A DNA stretch of 64,000 nt from Corynebacterium coyleae (GTDB lineage: Bacteria; Actinomycetota; Actinomycetes; Mycobacteriales; Mycobacteriaceae). The translations under genes and the position numbers were made by a program. Below, piece after piece: positions 27,688 to 37,272 of the stretch. The notes beneath the pieces are model-generated. The model was not told where the DNA came from and made no database searches. It worked only from the letters and a program-made list of their open reading frames with translations. Each line of letters opens with the position of its first letter. Position 1 is the first letter of the stretch. Location of the stretch: the NCBI RefSeq assembly GCF_030408635.1, contig NZ_CP047198.1, forward strand, positions 2,046,001-2,110,000. The letters are read 5' to 3'.

Positions 27688-28964
27688 TGGGTAGCAACGA
27701 GTTCCTCGTCGTGGCCAACCGCCTGCCTGTAGACAAGGTGGGCGACCATTACGAGGTCTCCCCTGGCGGTTTAGTCGCAGCCCTCGCACCGGTACTGCGC
27801 TCCCGTGGGGGCTGCTGGGTGGGATGGCCTGGCAATACCAGCGCAGAACTCGAACCGTTTGAGTTCAACGGCATCTCGCTGGTCCCCGTGTGCTTGGACC
27901 AGGACGACTTCGAGGGCTTCTACGAGGGCTTTTCCAACTCCACATTGTGGCCGCTGTACCACGACCTCATCGTCACCCCCGAGTACAGGCAGGAGTGGTG
28001 GGAGCGCTATGTCGCCGTCAACGAAAAGTTTGCGCGGGCGACCGCCAAAGCCGCTGGCAAAAACGCCACGGTGTGGGTGCAGGACTACCAGCTTCAGCTC
28101 GTACCGGGGATGCTGCGCGAACTACGCTCCGACTTAACCATCGGCTTTTTCCTGCACATCCCGTTCCCGGCACCAGCGCTGTTCCAGCAGTTGCCGTGGC
28201 GCGACGAGATCCTCTCCGGCCTGTCCGGCTGCGACCTGATCGGTTTTCAGCGCACCACCGACGAAGAGAACTTCCGCCTGCTCACCACCGATATTCGTAC
28301 TGGCACCTTCCCCATTTCTATTGATGCGGATGAGGTGCAGGCGGCGACGGAGTCGTCGATACGCACACTGCGCAATTCGCTCGGCAACCCGAAGCACGTG
28401 CTGCTGGGCGTGGATCGGATGGATTACACCAAGGGCATCCTGCAGCGACTGCTGGCGGTCGAGGAACTGCTGGAGGAAGGCGAACTCGACGATATTGCCG
28501 TGGTGCAGTTGGCTACGCCGTCGCGTGAACGCATCGAGCACTACCGCAAGACCCGTACGGAAGTTGAGCAGGCGATCGGGCGTATCAACGGCCGCTTCGG
28601 CCAGGTCGGCCGCCCGGTCGTGCACTACATCCACCGCGGGGTGTCCAAGGACAAGCTGGGTACCTTTTATGCAGCGGCCGACATCATGCTGGTCACACCG
28701 TTTAAGGACGGCATGAACCTCGTGGCCAAGGAATACGTCGCCGCACACCCAAACGGCGACGGTGCGCTGGTGCTCTCCGAGTTCGCGGGTGCTGCGGTGG
28801 AGCTCAACCAGGCCTACCTGTGCAACCCGTTCGACCTGGGGTCCGTCAAGGCCGCGATTGTGGCCGCAACCAATCCTGATCCGGCACGCATGCGGGCGAT
28901 GCACGACTGGGTCATGGAACACGACGTGACCCGCTGGGCGCAGGACTTCTTGGAGGCGTTGTGA
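27687..28964 (+). CDS. otsA: Trehalose-6-phosphate synthase
   Basis: 425 residues. It makes trehalose 6-phosphate from a nucleotide-glucose donor and glucose 6-phosphate (GT20 family, GT-B fold). Family motifs are present: LVVANRLPV near the N-terminus, GGCWVGWPG, VWVQDYQLQLVPGMLRE, FFLHIPFPAPALF, LLGVDRMDYTKGI and VTPFKDGMNLVAKEYVA, ending LSEFAGAAVEL. It is shorter than the usual 460-490 residues, with almost nothing before the LVVANRLP strand and a short C-terminus, but all core motifs are there. The ATG overlaps the preceding stop (TAATG), so translation is probably coupled. Confidence 0.94.
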   Translation: MGSNEFLVVANRLPVDKVGDHYEVSPGGLVAALAPVLRSRGGCWVGWPGNTSAELEPFEFNGISLVPVCLDQDDFEGFYEGFSNSTLWPLYHDLIVTPEYRQEWWERYVAVNEKFARATAKAAGKNATVWVQDYQLQLVPGMLRELRSDLTIGFFLHIPFPAPALFQQLPWRDEILSGLSGCDLIGFQRTTDEENFRLLTTDIRTGTFPISIDADEVQAATESSIRTLRNSLGNPKHVLLGVDRMDYTKGILQRLLAVEELLEEGELDDIAVVQLATPSRERIEHYRKTRTEVEQAIGRINGRFGQVGRPVVHYIHRGVSKDKLGTFYAAADIMLVTPFKDGMNLVAKEYVAAHPNGDGALVLSEFAGAAVELNQAYLCNPFDLGSVKAAIVAATNPDPARMRAMHDWVMEHDVTRWAQDFLEAL

Positions 28965-29362
28965 AGCGCGCGCTGCTGCTCGCCCCGGTGATGCTGCTCG
29001 CGGCGTGTTCGAGCCCGCAGCAGTGGCACGTCGTTGGCGTGTACACCGCCCCAGAGGCGCCCGTCGCGCGCAATACCGGCGGCGCATCCGTCACCTTTTC
29101 GGGTTCGTCGTTTTCCGGCACCACCGGCTGCGCTGAGGTTTCCGGCGAGTTTGAGGGCGACGACACTGTCCGTTTGCGCGACGTCACCGTCGGCGACCCG
29201 GGCGACTGCGCCGGTTGGGCCCGCCACATGCACGACCAGTTGGCGCCCCTGCTTCACGACGACACCGAGTTCACCGTCACCCACCCAACCGATACCGACC
29301 TTGTACTCACCCTGCTCAGTGACGCCGTGGATGCCCCGGCCGTTAAACTGCGCACATGGTGA
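28961..29362 (+). CDS. Putative lipoprotein between otsA and otsB
   Basis: 133 residues. GTG at 28961 overlaps the otsA TGA by 4 bp. A signal peptide with lipobox LAAC (Cys16) is followed by a small beta-rich domain (HVVGVYTAPEAPVARNTGGA, then VTFSGSSFSGTTGCAEVSGE), loosely META-like, with two further cysteines (GCAEV and GDCAGW). The function is unknown. A lipoprotein gene stands at the same place in C. glutamicum. Its 3' end overlaps otsB by 7 bp. Confidence 0.7.
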   Translation: MKRALLLAPVMLLAACSSPQQWHVVGVYTAPEAPVARNTGGASVTFSGSSFSGTTGCAEVSGEFEGDDTVRLRDVTVGDPGDCAGWARHMHDQLAPLLHDDTEFTVTHPTDTDLVLTLLSDAVDAPAVKLRTW

Positions 29363-30063
29363 TTGCTCAGGCCGAAACGTTGTTGGTGTGCCTCGACTTC
29401 GACGGCACGCTTGCTGAACTCAACCCCGACCCCTACGCGGTCACAATGCATCCGGCGGCCGAGGACGCGATCCGTCGCCTTGCTGCTCTCCCCGGCACCG
29501 AGGTTGCAATCCTGTCCGGCCGCCACCTCGACGGTCTGCGCCAGGTCCTCCCTTCCGGCCTCAATGTCACCCTCGTCGGCTCCCACGGTGCCGAGCCCGG
29601 GCCCACGCTTGACGACGACTCCCGCGCCCACCTCGACGACATCGAACGCCAACTGCGCGACATCGCCATCCCGCCCGCCTATGTGGAGGTGAAGCCGTAT
29701 CAGAGGGTGTTGCACGTGGCGCCGGTCGCGGATAAGCAGGCGGCCCAGGACATGCTCGACGCCGCCGCTGCCCTGCCCGCCCGAAAGATCACATTGGGAC
29801 ACAATGTGGTGGAGTTTTCGGCCGTGGATATCACGAAGGGCACCTGGCTCGCCGAATACAAGCGTGACTTCGCCACCACCCTGTTCGCGGGTGACGACGA
29901 CACCGACGAAACCGCCATCGCCGCCCTCGGCCCCACCGACCTGGCGGTAAAGGTCGGCGACAAACCCTCGCTGGCGTCGCGTCGCGTCGCAGATGTTGAC
30001 GCCATGGCTGAGCTCTTGGCGGAACTCGCCGACGAAAGGGAAGCATGGAACGCCTCTCGCTAG
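29356..30063 (+). CDS. otsB: Trehalose-6-phosphate phosphatase
   Basis: 235 residues, HAD superfamily. It dephosphorylates the OtsA product to trehalose. Motif I is CLDFDGTLAEL (nucleophile Asp), motif II the Ser in AILSGRHLDGL, and motif IV GDDDTDETA. VEVKPYQRVLHVAPVADKQA and LGHNVVEFSAVDITKGTWL are typical of the cap and core. With otsA this is a complete OtsAB pathway, which supplies trehalose for osmoprotection and mycolate carrier lipids in this group. Confidence 0.94.
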   Translation: MVIAQAETLLVCLDFDGTLAELNPDPYAVTMHPAAEDAIRRLAALPGTEVAILSGRHLDGLRQVLPSGLNVTLVGSHGAEPGPTLDDDSRAHLDDIERQLRDIAIPPAYVEVKPYQRVLHVAPVADKQAAQDMLDAAAALPARKITLGHNVVEFSAVDITKGTWLAEYKRDFATTLFAGDDDTDETAIAALGPTDLAVKVGDKPSLASRRVADVDAMAELLAELADEREAWNASR

Positions 30064-30827
30064 AGCACCAGGGACGCACTCGCACCTGGACCGCCGTCGA
30101 AGGCGACCCCGACACGCTCCTGTTGGTGCTGCACGGGTCGCGCCAGTCCGGCAACGTGATGCGCAACTTCACCGACCGAACCTTTGAAACCCTCGGCGCG
30201 ACCGTGGCCTACCCGGACGGTGTGGAGCACCACTTCAACGACCTGCGCACCGGTTTCAACGAGTCCGCACGCCGCCTGAACATCGACGACGTCGGATTCC
30301 TACGGAAGGTCATCGCACACCACGCCCCGCGTCGCGTGATCGGCATCGGCTTTTCCAACGGCGGCCAAATGGTCATGCGCCTCCTTTTCGACGCCCCCGG
30401 CCTCCTCGACGGCGCCGCCACCTTCGGCGCCTCCATGCCCGTCGAATCCAACACGTGTGTTGGCACTTCCGATTATCAGCCCGCCCCGCTCGTTTCCGTC
30501 CAAGGCACCGCCGACCCGCTCGTCCCCTACAACGGCGGCGAAGCCGGGATCGGCGGCAACAACCGTGGCCAGACCCGTTCCGCAATCAGCTCTGCGCAGT
30601 TCTTTGCGGAACTCAACTCGTGTGGGTGGCGGGGGTCGTCGACAAGCGGTGCCCTGCGTATCGACGACTGGCACGGCCCCGCCCCCGTCCGCCTCATCAC
30701 CATCGACGGCTTCGGCCACATGGTGCCGGTAGCCAAAACGCTCGACGCGCGGCTTGGGCCCGGCACCGACGAGATCACCGGCGGTGAGGTTATTCAGCGA
30801 TTCTTCTTTGACGAGCGAACTCGCTAA
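30045..30827 (+). CDS. Alpha/beta-hydrolase, esterase / PHB-depolymerase (LpqC-like) family
   Basis: 260 residues. The oxyanion motif [13 protein letters not shown], nucleophile elbow [16 protein letters not shown] (Ser in GFSNGG), Asp in [14 protein letters not shown] and His in DGFGHMVPV give a plausible catalytic triad. This is the layout of feruloyl esterase/PHB-depolymerase relatives. No signal peptide is visible, so it is probably cytoplasmic. The 5' end overlaps otsB by 19 bp and the 3' end overlaps the convergent rlmB by 38 bp. The substrate is unknown. Confidence 0.8.
   Translation: MERLSLEHQGRTRTWTAVEGDPDTLLLVLHGSRQSGNVMRNFTDRTFETLGATVAYPDGVEHHFNDLRTGFNESARRLNIDDVGFLRKVIAHHAPRRVIGIGFSNGGQMVMRLLFDAPGLLDGAATFGASMPVESNTCVGTSDYQPAPLVSVQGTADPLVPYNGGEAGIGGNNRGQTRSAISSAQFFAELNSCGWRGSSTSGALRIDDWHGPAPVRLITIDGFGHMVPVAKTLDARLGPGTDEITGGEVIQRFFFDERTR
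30636..30667. repeat. Inverted pair of the dispersed GCKTRTCGACGA motif
   Basis: TCGTCGACAAGC (30636-30647) and GCGTATCGACGA (30656-30667) face each other 8 bp apart within the hydrolase gene. They are two of 14 exact copies of the motif listed in the findings. Confidence 0.6.
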
Positions 30828-31722
30828 GCACCACGCCCGCCGCCACCGACGCGTTGAGGGACTCCACCCAATCCGTCATCAGCACCGACATGATCACGTC
30901 GCAGTTCTCGCGCACCAGGCGTGAAATGCCCTTGCCTTCGGAGCCAACCACGATCACTACCGGGCCCGTGGCCTGGTCAAACGTGTCCAGGGTGTGCTCG
31001 CCGCCCGCATCCAGGCCGACGACCGTGTAGCCGTTGTCCTGGAACTTCTTCACCGTGCGAGTCACGTTGGTCACGCGCGCCACCGGCAACTGCGCCGCCG
31101 TACCCGCCGACGTCCGCCACGCCACACCCGTGACCTGCGCCGAACGCCGTTCCGGGATGATCACGCCGTTACCACCGAACGCCGCAGTCGAACGAATCAC
31201 CGCACCAAGATTGCGCGGATCCGTAATGTTGTCCAGCACCACAAACATGCCGGGGCCATCCACCGACTCCAGCAGGTCATCCAGGTCCGCGTACTTGTAC
31301 GGCTGGATCTTCAGTCCGATGCCCTGGTGTAGGCCGTTACCGGTCATCGCATCCAACTGCTGACGCGGCACTTCCTGCACCGGAATGTTCTTGCTGTTCG
31401 CCAGCGCAACGGCCTCGCTCAGACGATCATCGTGGCCGGTGCCCTGCGCGACGAACAACGCCTCCGACGGCACCTTCGCCTTCAGACACTCAATGACCGG
31501 GTTGCGGCCCACCACCAGATCCGCCACCTCACGGTCGTGCCGACCCTGCGCGCGGCGCTTTTGCTCCAACTTGCGCTTATGCGCCGCGTGGTAGACGCGA
31601 TCCTCAGCCTTCGGCGTCGCACCCTTGCCCTTCAGGCCACGGCGACGCTGCCCGCCAGAGCCCTTCGTTGGGCCCTTCTTGTTCTTCTTCTGTACGTCAC
31701 GACGCTGATACGGTTTCGCCAT
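30790..31722 (-). CDS. rlmB: 23S rRNA (guanosine-2'-O-)-methyltransferase RlmB (TrmH/SpoU family)
   Basis: 310 residues. A very basic N-terminal tail (about 1-65, rich in [10 protein letters not shown]-type sequence) precedes a substrate-binding domain ([20 protein letters not shown]) and the SPOUT domain. SpoU motifs 1-3 are [36 protein letters not shown] and [19 protein letters not shown]. It methylates 23S rRNA ribose in the peptidyl-transferase region. It starts 3 bp after cysS, as in Rv3579c-Rv3580c of M. tuberculosis. Confidence 0.92.
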   Translation of the reverse strand: MAKPYQRRDVQKKNKKGPTKGSGGQRRRGLKGKGATPKAEDRVYHAAHKRKLEQKRRAQGRHDREVADLVVGRNPVIECLKAKVPSEALFVAQGTGHDDRLSEAVALANSKNIPVQEVPRQQLDAMTGNGLHQGIGLKIQPYKYADLDDLLESVDGPGMFVVLDNITDPRNLGAVIRSTAAFGGNGVIIPERRSAQVTGVAWRTSAGTAAQLPVARVTNVTRTVKKFQDNGYTVVGLDAGGEHTLDTFDQATGPVVIVVGSEGKGISRLVRENCDVIMSVLMTDWVESLNASVAAGVVLSEFARQRRIAE

Positions 31723-31725
31723 CGT

Positions 31726-33084
31726 CTACTCCTTTACCTGCCACTGCGGCCCCTCGGCCGTGTCGGTCACTTCAATTCCCGCACGCGCCAACCGGTCGCG
31801 CACCTCGTCCGCCGTGGCCCAATCCTTCTCCGCACGCGCGGTCGCACGGCGTTCCAGTTCAGCTTCCACCAGCACGTCTAATGCCTTGCTATTGCCATTG
31901 CTTGACGACGACGGCCACGCCCCCGGATCAACACCCAACACCGCCGCCATCGCACGCACCTGCGCCGCGATCGGGGCCGGATCGGCTGCCTTATTGCCCT
32001 CGCGCACAAGGTTGTGGATTTCTGCGAGGGCTTTCGGGACGGCGAAGTCGTCGTTAAGCGCCTGCTCAAATGCCTCAGTCCACGTCGACGGCTCCGGCAT
32101 ACCAGCGCGCTTCACAAACTCCTCGATGCGCCTAAAGCCGGCCGCAGCTTCCTTGAGCGCCTCCGGCGAATACTCCAACACGCTGCGGTAATGCGCCGAC
32201 CCGAGGTAGTAACGCAACTCCACCGGGCGCACCTCCTCCAGCATGTTGTCGATGGACAGCACATTGCCCAGGCTCTTCGACATCTTCTCGCCAGCCATGG
32301 TCACCCAGTGGTTGTGCATCCAATACTGCGCGAAATCATCGCCCGCCGCATGCGACTGCGCCTGCTCGTTCTCGTGGTGCGGGAACTGCAGGTCAAGGCC
32401 ACCACCGTGGATGTCAAACGTGCCACCCAGGTACCACGTGGACATCGCCGAGCACTCCAAGTGCCACCCCGGACGCCCATCGCCCCACGGGGTCGGCCAA
32501 CTCGGCTCACCCGGCTTCGCCGCCTTCCACAACGCGAAGTCACGTGCGCCTCGCTTGCCCGCGTTCGACGTCTCCCCCTGCTCCATCTCCTCAACCTTGT
32601 TGCCGGAAATTGAGCCGTAATCGCCGCCCGCCTTCACCCAAGCGTCGACGTCGAAGTACACCGAACCGTCCGCTGCATAGGCGTAGCCGTTATCAATCAG
32701 GCGCTGCATGTAATCGACCATCTGCGTCACATGCCCAGTCGCCCGCGGCTCCACCGACGGCGGCAACACACCAAGCGTGTCGTACGCGCGCGTGAACTCA
32801 CGCTCGTACGTGGACACCCACTCCCACCAGGGGCGATTGCGCTCGTCTGCCTTGGCGAGAATCTTGTCGTCAATATCCGTAACGTTGCGCACAAACGCGA
32901 CGTCGTTGCCCTTCGCCGCAAACCAGCGACGAACAATATCGAACGCAACACCCGAACGCAGGTGGCCAATATGCGGCTTCGCCTGCGGAGTGGCGCCACA
33001 CAGATAAATCGAAACGTGGCCAGGATTCACCGGCTCGAAGTCTCGCAGCGTGCGGGTCTTGGTGTCGAAAATACGTTGATTCAC
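31726..33084 (-). CDS. cysS: Cysteinyl-tRNA synthetase
   Basis: 452 residues. Class I synthetase: the HIGH motif is in [15 protein letters not shown], preceded by the zinc-site Cys of LCGATPQ, and KMSKS is in [13 protein letters not shown]. The zinc-binding segment WHLECSAMS and [12 protein letters not shown] are also present. It attaches Cys to tRNA-Cys. It lies between ispF (5 bp gap) and rlmB, within a co-directional group starting at carD. Confidence 0.97.
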   Translation of the reverse strand: MNQRIFDTKTRTLRDFEPVNPGHVSIYLCGATPQAKPHIGHLRSGVAFDIVRRWFAAKGNDVAFVRNVTDIDDKILAKADERNRPWWEWVSTYEREFTRAYDTLGVLPPSVEPRATGHVTQMVDYMQRLIDNGYAYAADGSVYFDVDAWVKAGGDYGSISGNKVEEMEQGETSNAGKRGARDFALWKAAKPGEPSWPTPWGDGRPGWHLECSAMSTWYLGGTFDIHGGGLDLQFPHHENEQAQSHAAGDDFAQYWMHNHWVTMAGEKMSKSLGNVLSIDNMLEEVRPVELRYYLGSAHYRSVLEYSPEALKEAAAGFRRIEEFVKRAGMPEPSTWTEAFEQALNDDFAVPKALAEIHNLVREGNKAADPAPIAAQVRAMAAVLGVDPGAWPSSSSNGNSKALDVLVEAELERRATARAEKDWATADEVRDRLARAGIEVTDTAEGPQWQVKE

Positions 33085-33089
33085 GCCGT

Positions 33090-33575
33090 TTATCCTACGT
33101 TGCCGTTCAATTCCACCAACGCAGTGGCAATCGCCGCCCGGCCCTCACCCGAACCAGTGAACCCCATGTGGTCCGTCGTCGTCGCCGACACCGACACCGG
33201 AGCACCCAAAGCCTGCGACAACACCCGCTCCGCTTCCTCCCGCACCGGGCCCATCTTCGGGGTCTGCCCAATCATTTGTGCAGAAACATTGACGACGGTG
33301 TGGCCGTGGTCGTCGACAAGCGCACGGAGCTCCTCGAGCAACTGCACCCCTCGGACCCCGTCATACTCCGGGCGGCCGACCCCGACGAACGAGCCGAGAT
33401 CCCCAAGGCCCGCCGCCGACAGCACCGCGTCCACGATCGCGTGGCTGACAACATCGCCATCTGAATGACCTTCGCAACCATCCTGGCCCTCGTGCAGAAT
33501 TCCGGCGATCCAGCACTCCTTCCCGGCCTGGATCTGATGGGCATCGAAGGCAGTACCAACTCGCAGATTCGTCAT
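33090..33575 (-). CDS. ispF: 2-C-methyl-D-erythritol 2,4-cyclodiphosphate synthase
   Basis: 161 residues. It is the cyclising step of the non-mevalonate (MEP) isoprenoid pathway. Metal-binding residues are seen in TAFDAHQI (DxH) and [17 protein letters not shown]. The nucleotide-binding end reads [18 protein letters not shown], with Asp where Glu is usual. The ATG at 33575 overlaps the stop of the HNH gene by 4 bp (ATGA). In related genomes ispD directly precedes ispF; here an HNH gene separates them. Confidence 0.95.
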   Translation of the reverse strand: MTNLRVGTAFDAHQIQAGKECWIAGILHEGQDGCEGHSDGDVVSHAIVDAVLSAAGLGDLGSFVGVGRPEYDGVRGVQLLEELRALVDDHGHTVVNVSAQMIGQTPKMGPVREEAERVLSQALGAPVSVSATTTDHMGFTGSGEGRAAIATALVELNGNVG

Positions 33576-35047
33576 GGACTGAACACTACCCACTCCGGGG
33601 ACGCCGAGTCGTATTCTTCGAAGCCCTCGCGCTCCAGTTCGAGGTCGCGCAGGTGTCTCTTCAGCGAGGCGAGGAGTTCCGGCGTAATCTCCGGCATCTT
33701 CTCCGGCGCATACTCGAACTTGCGGCCAAACTTATCCTCCAGCGTGGTGATCGTTTCCACGCAGGCTTCCCAGTCGTAGTCCTTTTCGTACTGCTCCACC
33801 GCCGAGTGACACCGGGCGTTGAACTCCGCACTGTCGCGGCGCCGCTTCCGACGCTGTTCCAGAGTGGACTTCCACCGCGGGTTTTCACCTTCGGCGAGAT
33901 ACTCGACGATCAAGCCGTCGGGTTCGCTGACCTGGAAGGTGCCGTCATCGAAAAGCCAGACGACTTCGCCCGTGACGTGATCGACCACATAGGTAGCGCG
34001 GCGGTCCGTCTTGATGTTGTGGTGACGCTGGCACAGACAGAACAGGTTCGACGGCGTCGTTTTGCCGCCGTTGCCGTATGGAATCCGGTGATCGAGCTGG
34101 CAACGCTTTGCCGGCACGTTGCAACCGGGCCAACGGCAGGAACCGTCGCGGGTCTGCACGAAAGCCTTCATTGCGTCGGTGGGCACATAGGCGTCGGTCT
34201 CGGCATGTTCAGCCTCGTCGAGGTCGATGACCTTCACCTTGGCGGTTTCTTTGAGCGCGTCGATGATTTCCGTGCCGTCTGCCCCCGACCAGCCGAAGCC
34301 GGGAACGAAGTAGCCGGCGCTTGGGGTCTTCGGCGAAAACACGTGCAGCACCAACTGAATCGACGAGTGCTGCTGGCCGGTGAGGATCATCTGCAGTGCA
34401 TCGTCACGACTGAGCTTGTGTTCCTTCGCGACGGCACCGACATACATATCCATCAGACCAATCGTTGCCGAGTCGCCAGAGATATTCAGACCGGCGTCCC
34501 CGTCGTCTTGGCCATAGAACACGCCTTGGCAGGTGCCGAATGGCGCATCTTTTGCTTTCTTGCGAGCTTTCGTTTTCTTCGGGCTTGGTGCCAACTTCGC
34601 ATCAACCTGCTTGATCCGGTCCCGCAGGCGGCGCTTTAGCGACGTCGCCGATGGCAACTCCATCCCGGCGGAACGCGGCGTGAACACCTTGACTAGGTAG
34701 TCGTCGAACTCAGCCAACACTTCGGGCGTGGCGAGATCGTTCAACCGGTTTAGCACGGTCTCGATTGCGCTAAGGCGCGTGATATCTAGCCGTCGCATAT
34801 CAGCCTGCATTTGGCGTAGTTTCGGCAGGTCTGCCAAGACGCTATACCCAAGAATTCCGCTTTCAGCCCAGCTCACGGTACGGCCGGCGGCGCTTGCGAT
34901 GCGCTGGCTTACCAGTTCGAAGTCGTCGATAATCGCACCGGGTTCAGCGTAAGCGTGAAAGATACTGTATTCCGCGTCTCGCATCGCTTGACCTGCGACG
35001 CTAATCTGGTCACCCTGACGTTCTGTTGCGAAGTATCCGGTAGACAT
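33572..35047 (-). CDS. DUF222-HNH endonuclease-like protein lodged between ispD and ispF
   Basis: 491 residues. The N-terminal DUF222-like helical region (about 1-330) is followed by an HNH domain: [20 protein letters not shown], then [20 protein letters not shown] and HNIKTDRR. Metal and catalytic residues (Cys pairs, DH, N and HH) are present, so nuclease activity is possible. This is the large 13E12-type family that is multicopy in Corynebacterium and Mycobacterium and whose role is not known. The start has AAAGGGGGG just upstream and its own promoter-like sequence (35074-35103). Its stop overlaps the ispF ATG (ATGA), so ispF translation now depends on it. Confidence 0.85.
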   Translation of the reverse strand: MSTGYFATERQGDQISVAGQAMRDAEYSIFHAYAEPGAIIDDFELVSQRIASAAGRTVSWAESGILGYSVLADLPKLRQMQADMRRLDITRLSAIETVLNRLNDLATPEVLAEFDDYLVKVFTPRSAGMELPSATSLKRRLRDRIKQVDAKLAPSPKKTKARKKAKDAPFGTCQGVFYGQDDGDAGLNISGDSATIGLMDMYVGAVAKEHKLSRDDALQMILTGQQHSSIQLVLHVFSPKTPSAGYFVPGFGWSGADGTEIIDALKETAKVKVIDLDEAEHAETDAYVPTDAMKAFVQTRDGSCRWPGCNVPAKRCQLDHRIPYGNGGKTTPSNLFCLCQRHHNIKTDRRATYVVDHVTGEVVWLFDDGTFQVSEPDGLIVEYLAEGENPRWKSTLEQRRKRRRDSAEFNARCHSAVEQYEKDYDWEACVETITTLEDKFGRKFEYAPEKMPEITPELLASLKRHLRDLELEREGFEEYDSASPEWVVFSP

Positions 35048-35057
35048 TGTCCCCCCT

Positions 35058-35103
35058 TTCGATCTTTCAATCGAACATACATGCCACCACCGCGACAATG
35101 CAA
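35058..35103 (-). promoter_or_regulatory. Promoter and inverted repeat of the HNH gene
   Basis: On the minus strand TTGCAT (plus ATGCAA, 35098-35103) and TATGTT (plus AACATA, 35074-35079) form a -35/-10 pair with an 18-bp spacer. An inverted repeat TTCGAT-N6-ATCGAA (35058-35075) overlaps the -10 and the expected start, a likely operator. AT-rich DNA (35104-35146) separates this from ispD. Confidence 0.5.
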
Positions 35104-35146
35104 GGGTTTTTCGAAACTTTTTAGATAATTCGTTCGAACGCCCTAG

Positions 35147-35869
35147 CTAGTTGCCGGGGATCTCGAACACGGTCGGCTCGGCCTCATCGGTAATGCTTTT
35201 CGCCAGGCGAAGATCGATCGGGGTGGTAATCTTGAACGCCATCGGATCGCCCTGAACAGTGGTGACGGGGGCGCCGTACCACTCCATTAGAGACGCGTCA
35301 TCAGTTGCCACGAACTCGGGCGACTGCTCAAGGTAAGCACGGTTGGCGGCACGCAATTGGCGCAGGTCAAAGCCTTGCGGTGTCTGTGCGGCCCGCAAAC
35401 GGCTGCGGTCCAGCGTCGCCTCCACCGCATCCACCGCACCCCCACTGACCTGTTTAATGGTGTCCGCGACAGGTACAATCGGCACCACCGCGGGCGCGCC
35501 ATCGAGCACGGCACGGGCCACGCGGGCAATCATGCCGGGAGGGGTGAGGGCGCGGGCGGCGTCGTGGACGAGCACGCAGGCGTCGTCAAGCGAAATTGCT
35601 TCGAGCGCTGCGTAGATGGAGTCCGCGCGCTCCGCACCGCCATGCACAAACTGCACGTCGTGCCCCCGCAGGCACTGTCGGGCATGCTCCTCCATCGCAG
35701 GACTGATGACGACGACCACCTGGTCCACAATCTCGGAGGTTTCCATCGCGGTGACGGAACGCTCCAAAAGCGTGCGCCCGCGCAACGGGACGTACGCCTT
35801 TGGCACCTCAGCGCCCAGCCGGGTGCCCTGACCTGCTGCGGCAACAACCGCTACAACACGGCGGTCCAA
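35147..35869 (-). CDS. ispD: 2-C-methyl-D-erythritol 4-phosphate cytidylyltransferase
   Basis: 240 residues. It transfers CMP to methylerythritol phosphate. The CTP-binding N-terminus VVAVVAAAGQGTRLGAEVPK, VHGGAERADSIYAAL, LVHDAARALTPP and the late QTPQGFDL are diagnostic. The TTG at 35869, 9 bp after the carD stop, is the most 5' start; a GTG three codons later is an alternative. It follows carD as in Rv3583c-Rv3582c. Confidence 0.94.
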   Translation of the reverse strand: MDRRVVAVVAAAGQGTRLGAEVPKAYVPLRGRTLLERSVTAMETSEIVDQVVVVISPAMEEHARQCLRGHDVQFVHGGAERADSIYAALEAISLDDACVLVHDAARALTPPGMIARVARAVLDGAPAVVPIVPVADTIKQVSGGAVDAVEATLDRSRLRAAQTPQGFDLRQLRAANRAYLEQSPEFVATDDASLMEWYGAPVTTVQGDPMAFKITTPIDLRLAKSITDEAEPTVFEIPGN

Positions 35870-35878
35870 GGGCTCGTC

Positions 35879-36457
35879 TTACTCGTCGTCGAAAGAAAGC
35901 TCGTCGAGGTCAACATCATCTTCGGCGTCAACATCGCCCGGCGCCTCGGAGATACCGGCCTTGACCTGCTCGTCGATGATCTTCTGGATCTCGGCTTCCA
36001 TCTCCTCGACCTTCTTCTCATCAACAGGCTCTGCAAGCGCGAGCTCACCGACGAGAATCTGGCGAGCCTTACCAAGCATGCGCTTCTCACCAGCAGAAAG
36101 ACCCTTGCCCTGGTCACGGCGCCACAGGTCACGTACAACCTCGGCCACCTTATTAATGTCGCCGGAGGCAAGGCGCTCCTGGTTCGCCTTGTAGCGACGA
36201 GACCAGTTGCCGGCCTCCTCAACATCCGTCTCACGCAGCACGGAGAACACCTTCTGCAGGCCCTCCTCGTTGACTACGTCACGCACGCCGACAAGCTCGG
36301 AGTTCTTTACGGGCACGCGAACCTCAAGGTCTGAGTGGAGAATCTGCAGCACCAAGAAGTCCAGCTTCTCGCCGCGCATCTCACGCTCTTCGATGTCGGC
36401 GATACGCGCCGCGCCGTGGTGCGGGTAAACGACCACTTCTCCGACCTTGAATTCCAT
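35879..36457 (-). CDS. carD: CarD-type RNA polymerase-binding transcription regulator
   Basis: 192 residues. The N-terminal Tudor-like RNA polymerase-interacting domain ([20 protein letters not shown], then [18 protein letters not shown]) and the helical C-terminal DNA-binding domain ([20 protein letters not shown], then [20 protein letters not shown]) are intact. CarD stabilises the promoter open complex and is essential in mycobacteria. The ATG at 36457 has AAGGAG 7 bp upstream. An acidic tail ([13 protein letters not shown]) ends the protein. It is divergent from the lpqE-like gene. Confidence 0.95.
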   Translation of the reverse strand: MEFKVGEVVVYPHHGAARIADIEEREMRGEKLDFLVLQILHSDLEVRVPVKNSELVGVRDVVNEEGLQKVFSVLRETDVEEAGNWSRRYKANQERLASGDINKVAEVVRDLWRRDQGKGLSAGEKRMLGKARQILVGELALAEPVDEKKVEEMEAEIQKIIDEQVKAGISEAPGDVDAEDDVDLDELSFDDE

Positions 36458-36614
36458 AAACGCTCCTTGGTGCTCCCGGCGAAGTTTTGACCCCACAACC
36501 CTACCACCGCCTTCAAAGCTCCGAATAGGGGATAAAATGGGAAAAGTTGCTGTCTAGGCGCTAAAGTATTCCAGAGAATAACCTTCGAAACCGTTTGACT
36601 ATGGAGGACCCCAC

Positions 36615-37154
36615 GTGAAGTCCCTGAAGCAGGTAGCCGTTATCGCTGCCGCTGGCTGCGCATCCTTGGCCCTTGTTGGCTGCTCCGCTGGCCAGATTAC
36701 TCAGACCTCGAACCAGGTCGCTGCTGTGGATGGTGCCAGCGCCGCAACCGAGAACGGCGAAGTTGCTGTGCAGGATGTCACCGTCGTCTTGGCTGAGGAC
36801 GGCAAGGCTGCCCTCAAGTTCACCGCGACGAACCAGGACACCTCCATGACGGATCACACGTTGAAGTCCGTCACCGCTGGTGGCAACACCGTCAAGATCG
36901 CAAACAACAACACGATTAAGTACAACTGCGTGTTGGTTGCTGATTCCGCCGAGGGCCTCGAGCGCCTGCCGCAGGATGACGCGAACTGCATCAGCTACAC
37001 CGCTACCTCGCTGGCTAACGACGATTTCGCGTACGGTGGCAACGTCCCGGTCACGTTCAACTTTGACACCGGCTCCATCGACGTAGTGGCTACCGTGTCT
37101 GCACCGCACCTCGTTTCGGGCCAGGTTGACCGCGAGACTGGCGCGAAGCACTAA
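36615..37154 (+). CDS. lpqE: LpqE-like lipoprotein
   Basis: 179 residues from a GTG at 36615 with GGAGG 7 bp upstream. The signal peptide ends in LVGC with Cys23. The mature part is a single beta-sandwich-like domain (EVAVQDVTVVLAEDGKAALK; PVTFNFDTGSIDVVATV) with two cysteines that may pair (YNCVLV and ANCISY). Its place between carD and radA is that of LpqE (Rv3584) in M. tuberculosis; the identity rests mainly on this. The function is unknown. A terminator follows. Confidence 0.75.
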   Translation: MKSLKQVAVIAAAGCASLALVGCSAGQITQTSNQVAAVDGASAATENGEVAVQDVTVVLAEDGKAALKFTATNQDTSMTDHTLKSVTAGGNTVKIANNNTIKYNCVLVADSAEGLERLPQDDANCISYTATSLANDDFAYGGNVPVTFNFDTGSIDVVATVSAPHLVSGQVDRETGAKH

Positions 37155-37179
37155 GAGCTTTTCGCTTATCGACGAACAC

Positions 37180-37206
37180 ATGCCGCTGGGTTAACCAGCG
37201 GCCTTT
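37180..37206 (+). terminator. Terminator after the lpqE-like gene
   Basis: GCCGCTGG (37180-37187) pairs with CCAGCGGC (37193-37200), 5-nt loop, followed by CTTTTCG. Confidence 0.75.
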
Positions 37207-37272
37207 TCGTTTTCGAACACTTTTCGAACACTTGCAGGCTCCGTGTCGTGTGCGTGTTATACGGTGTCGCAC

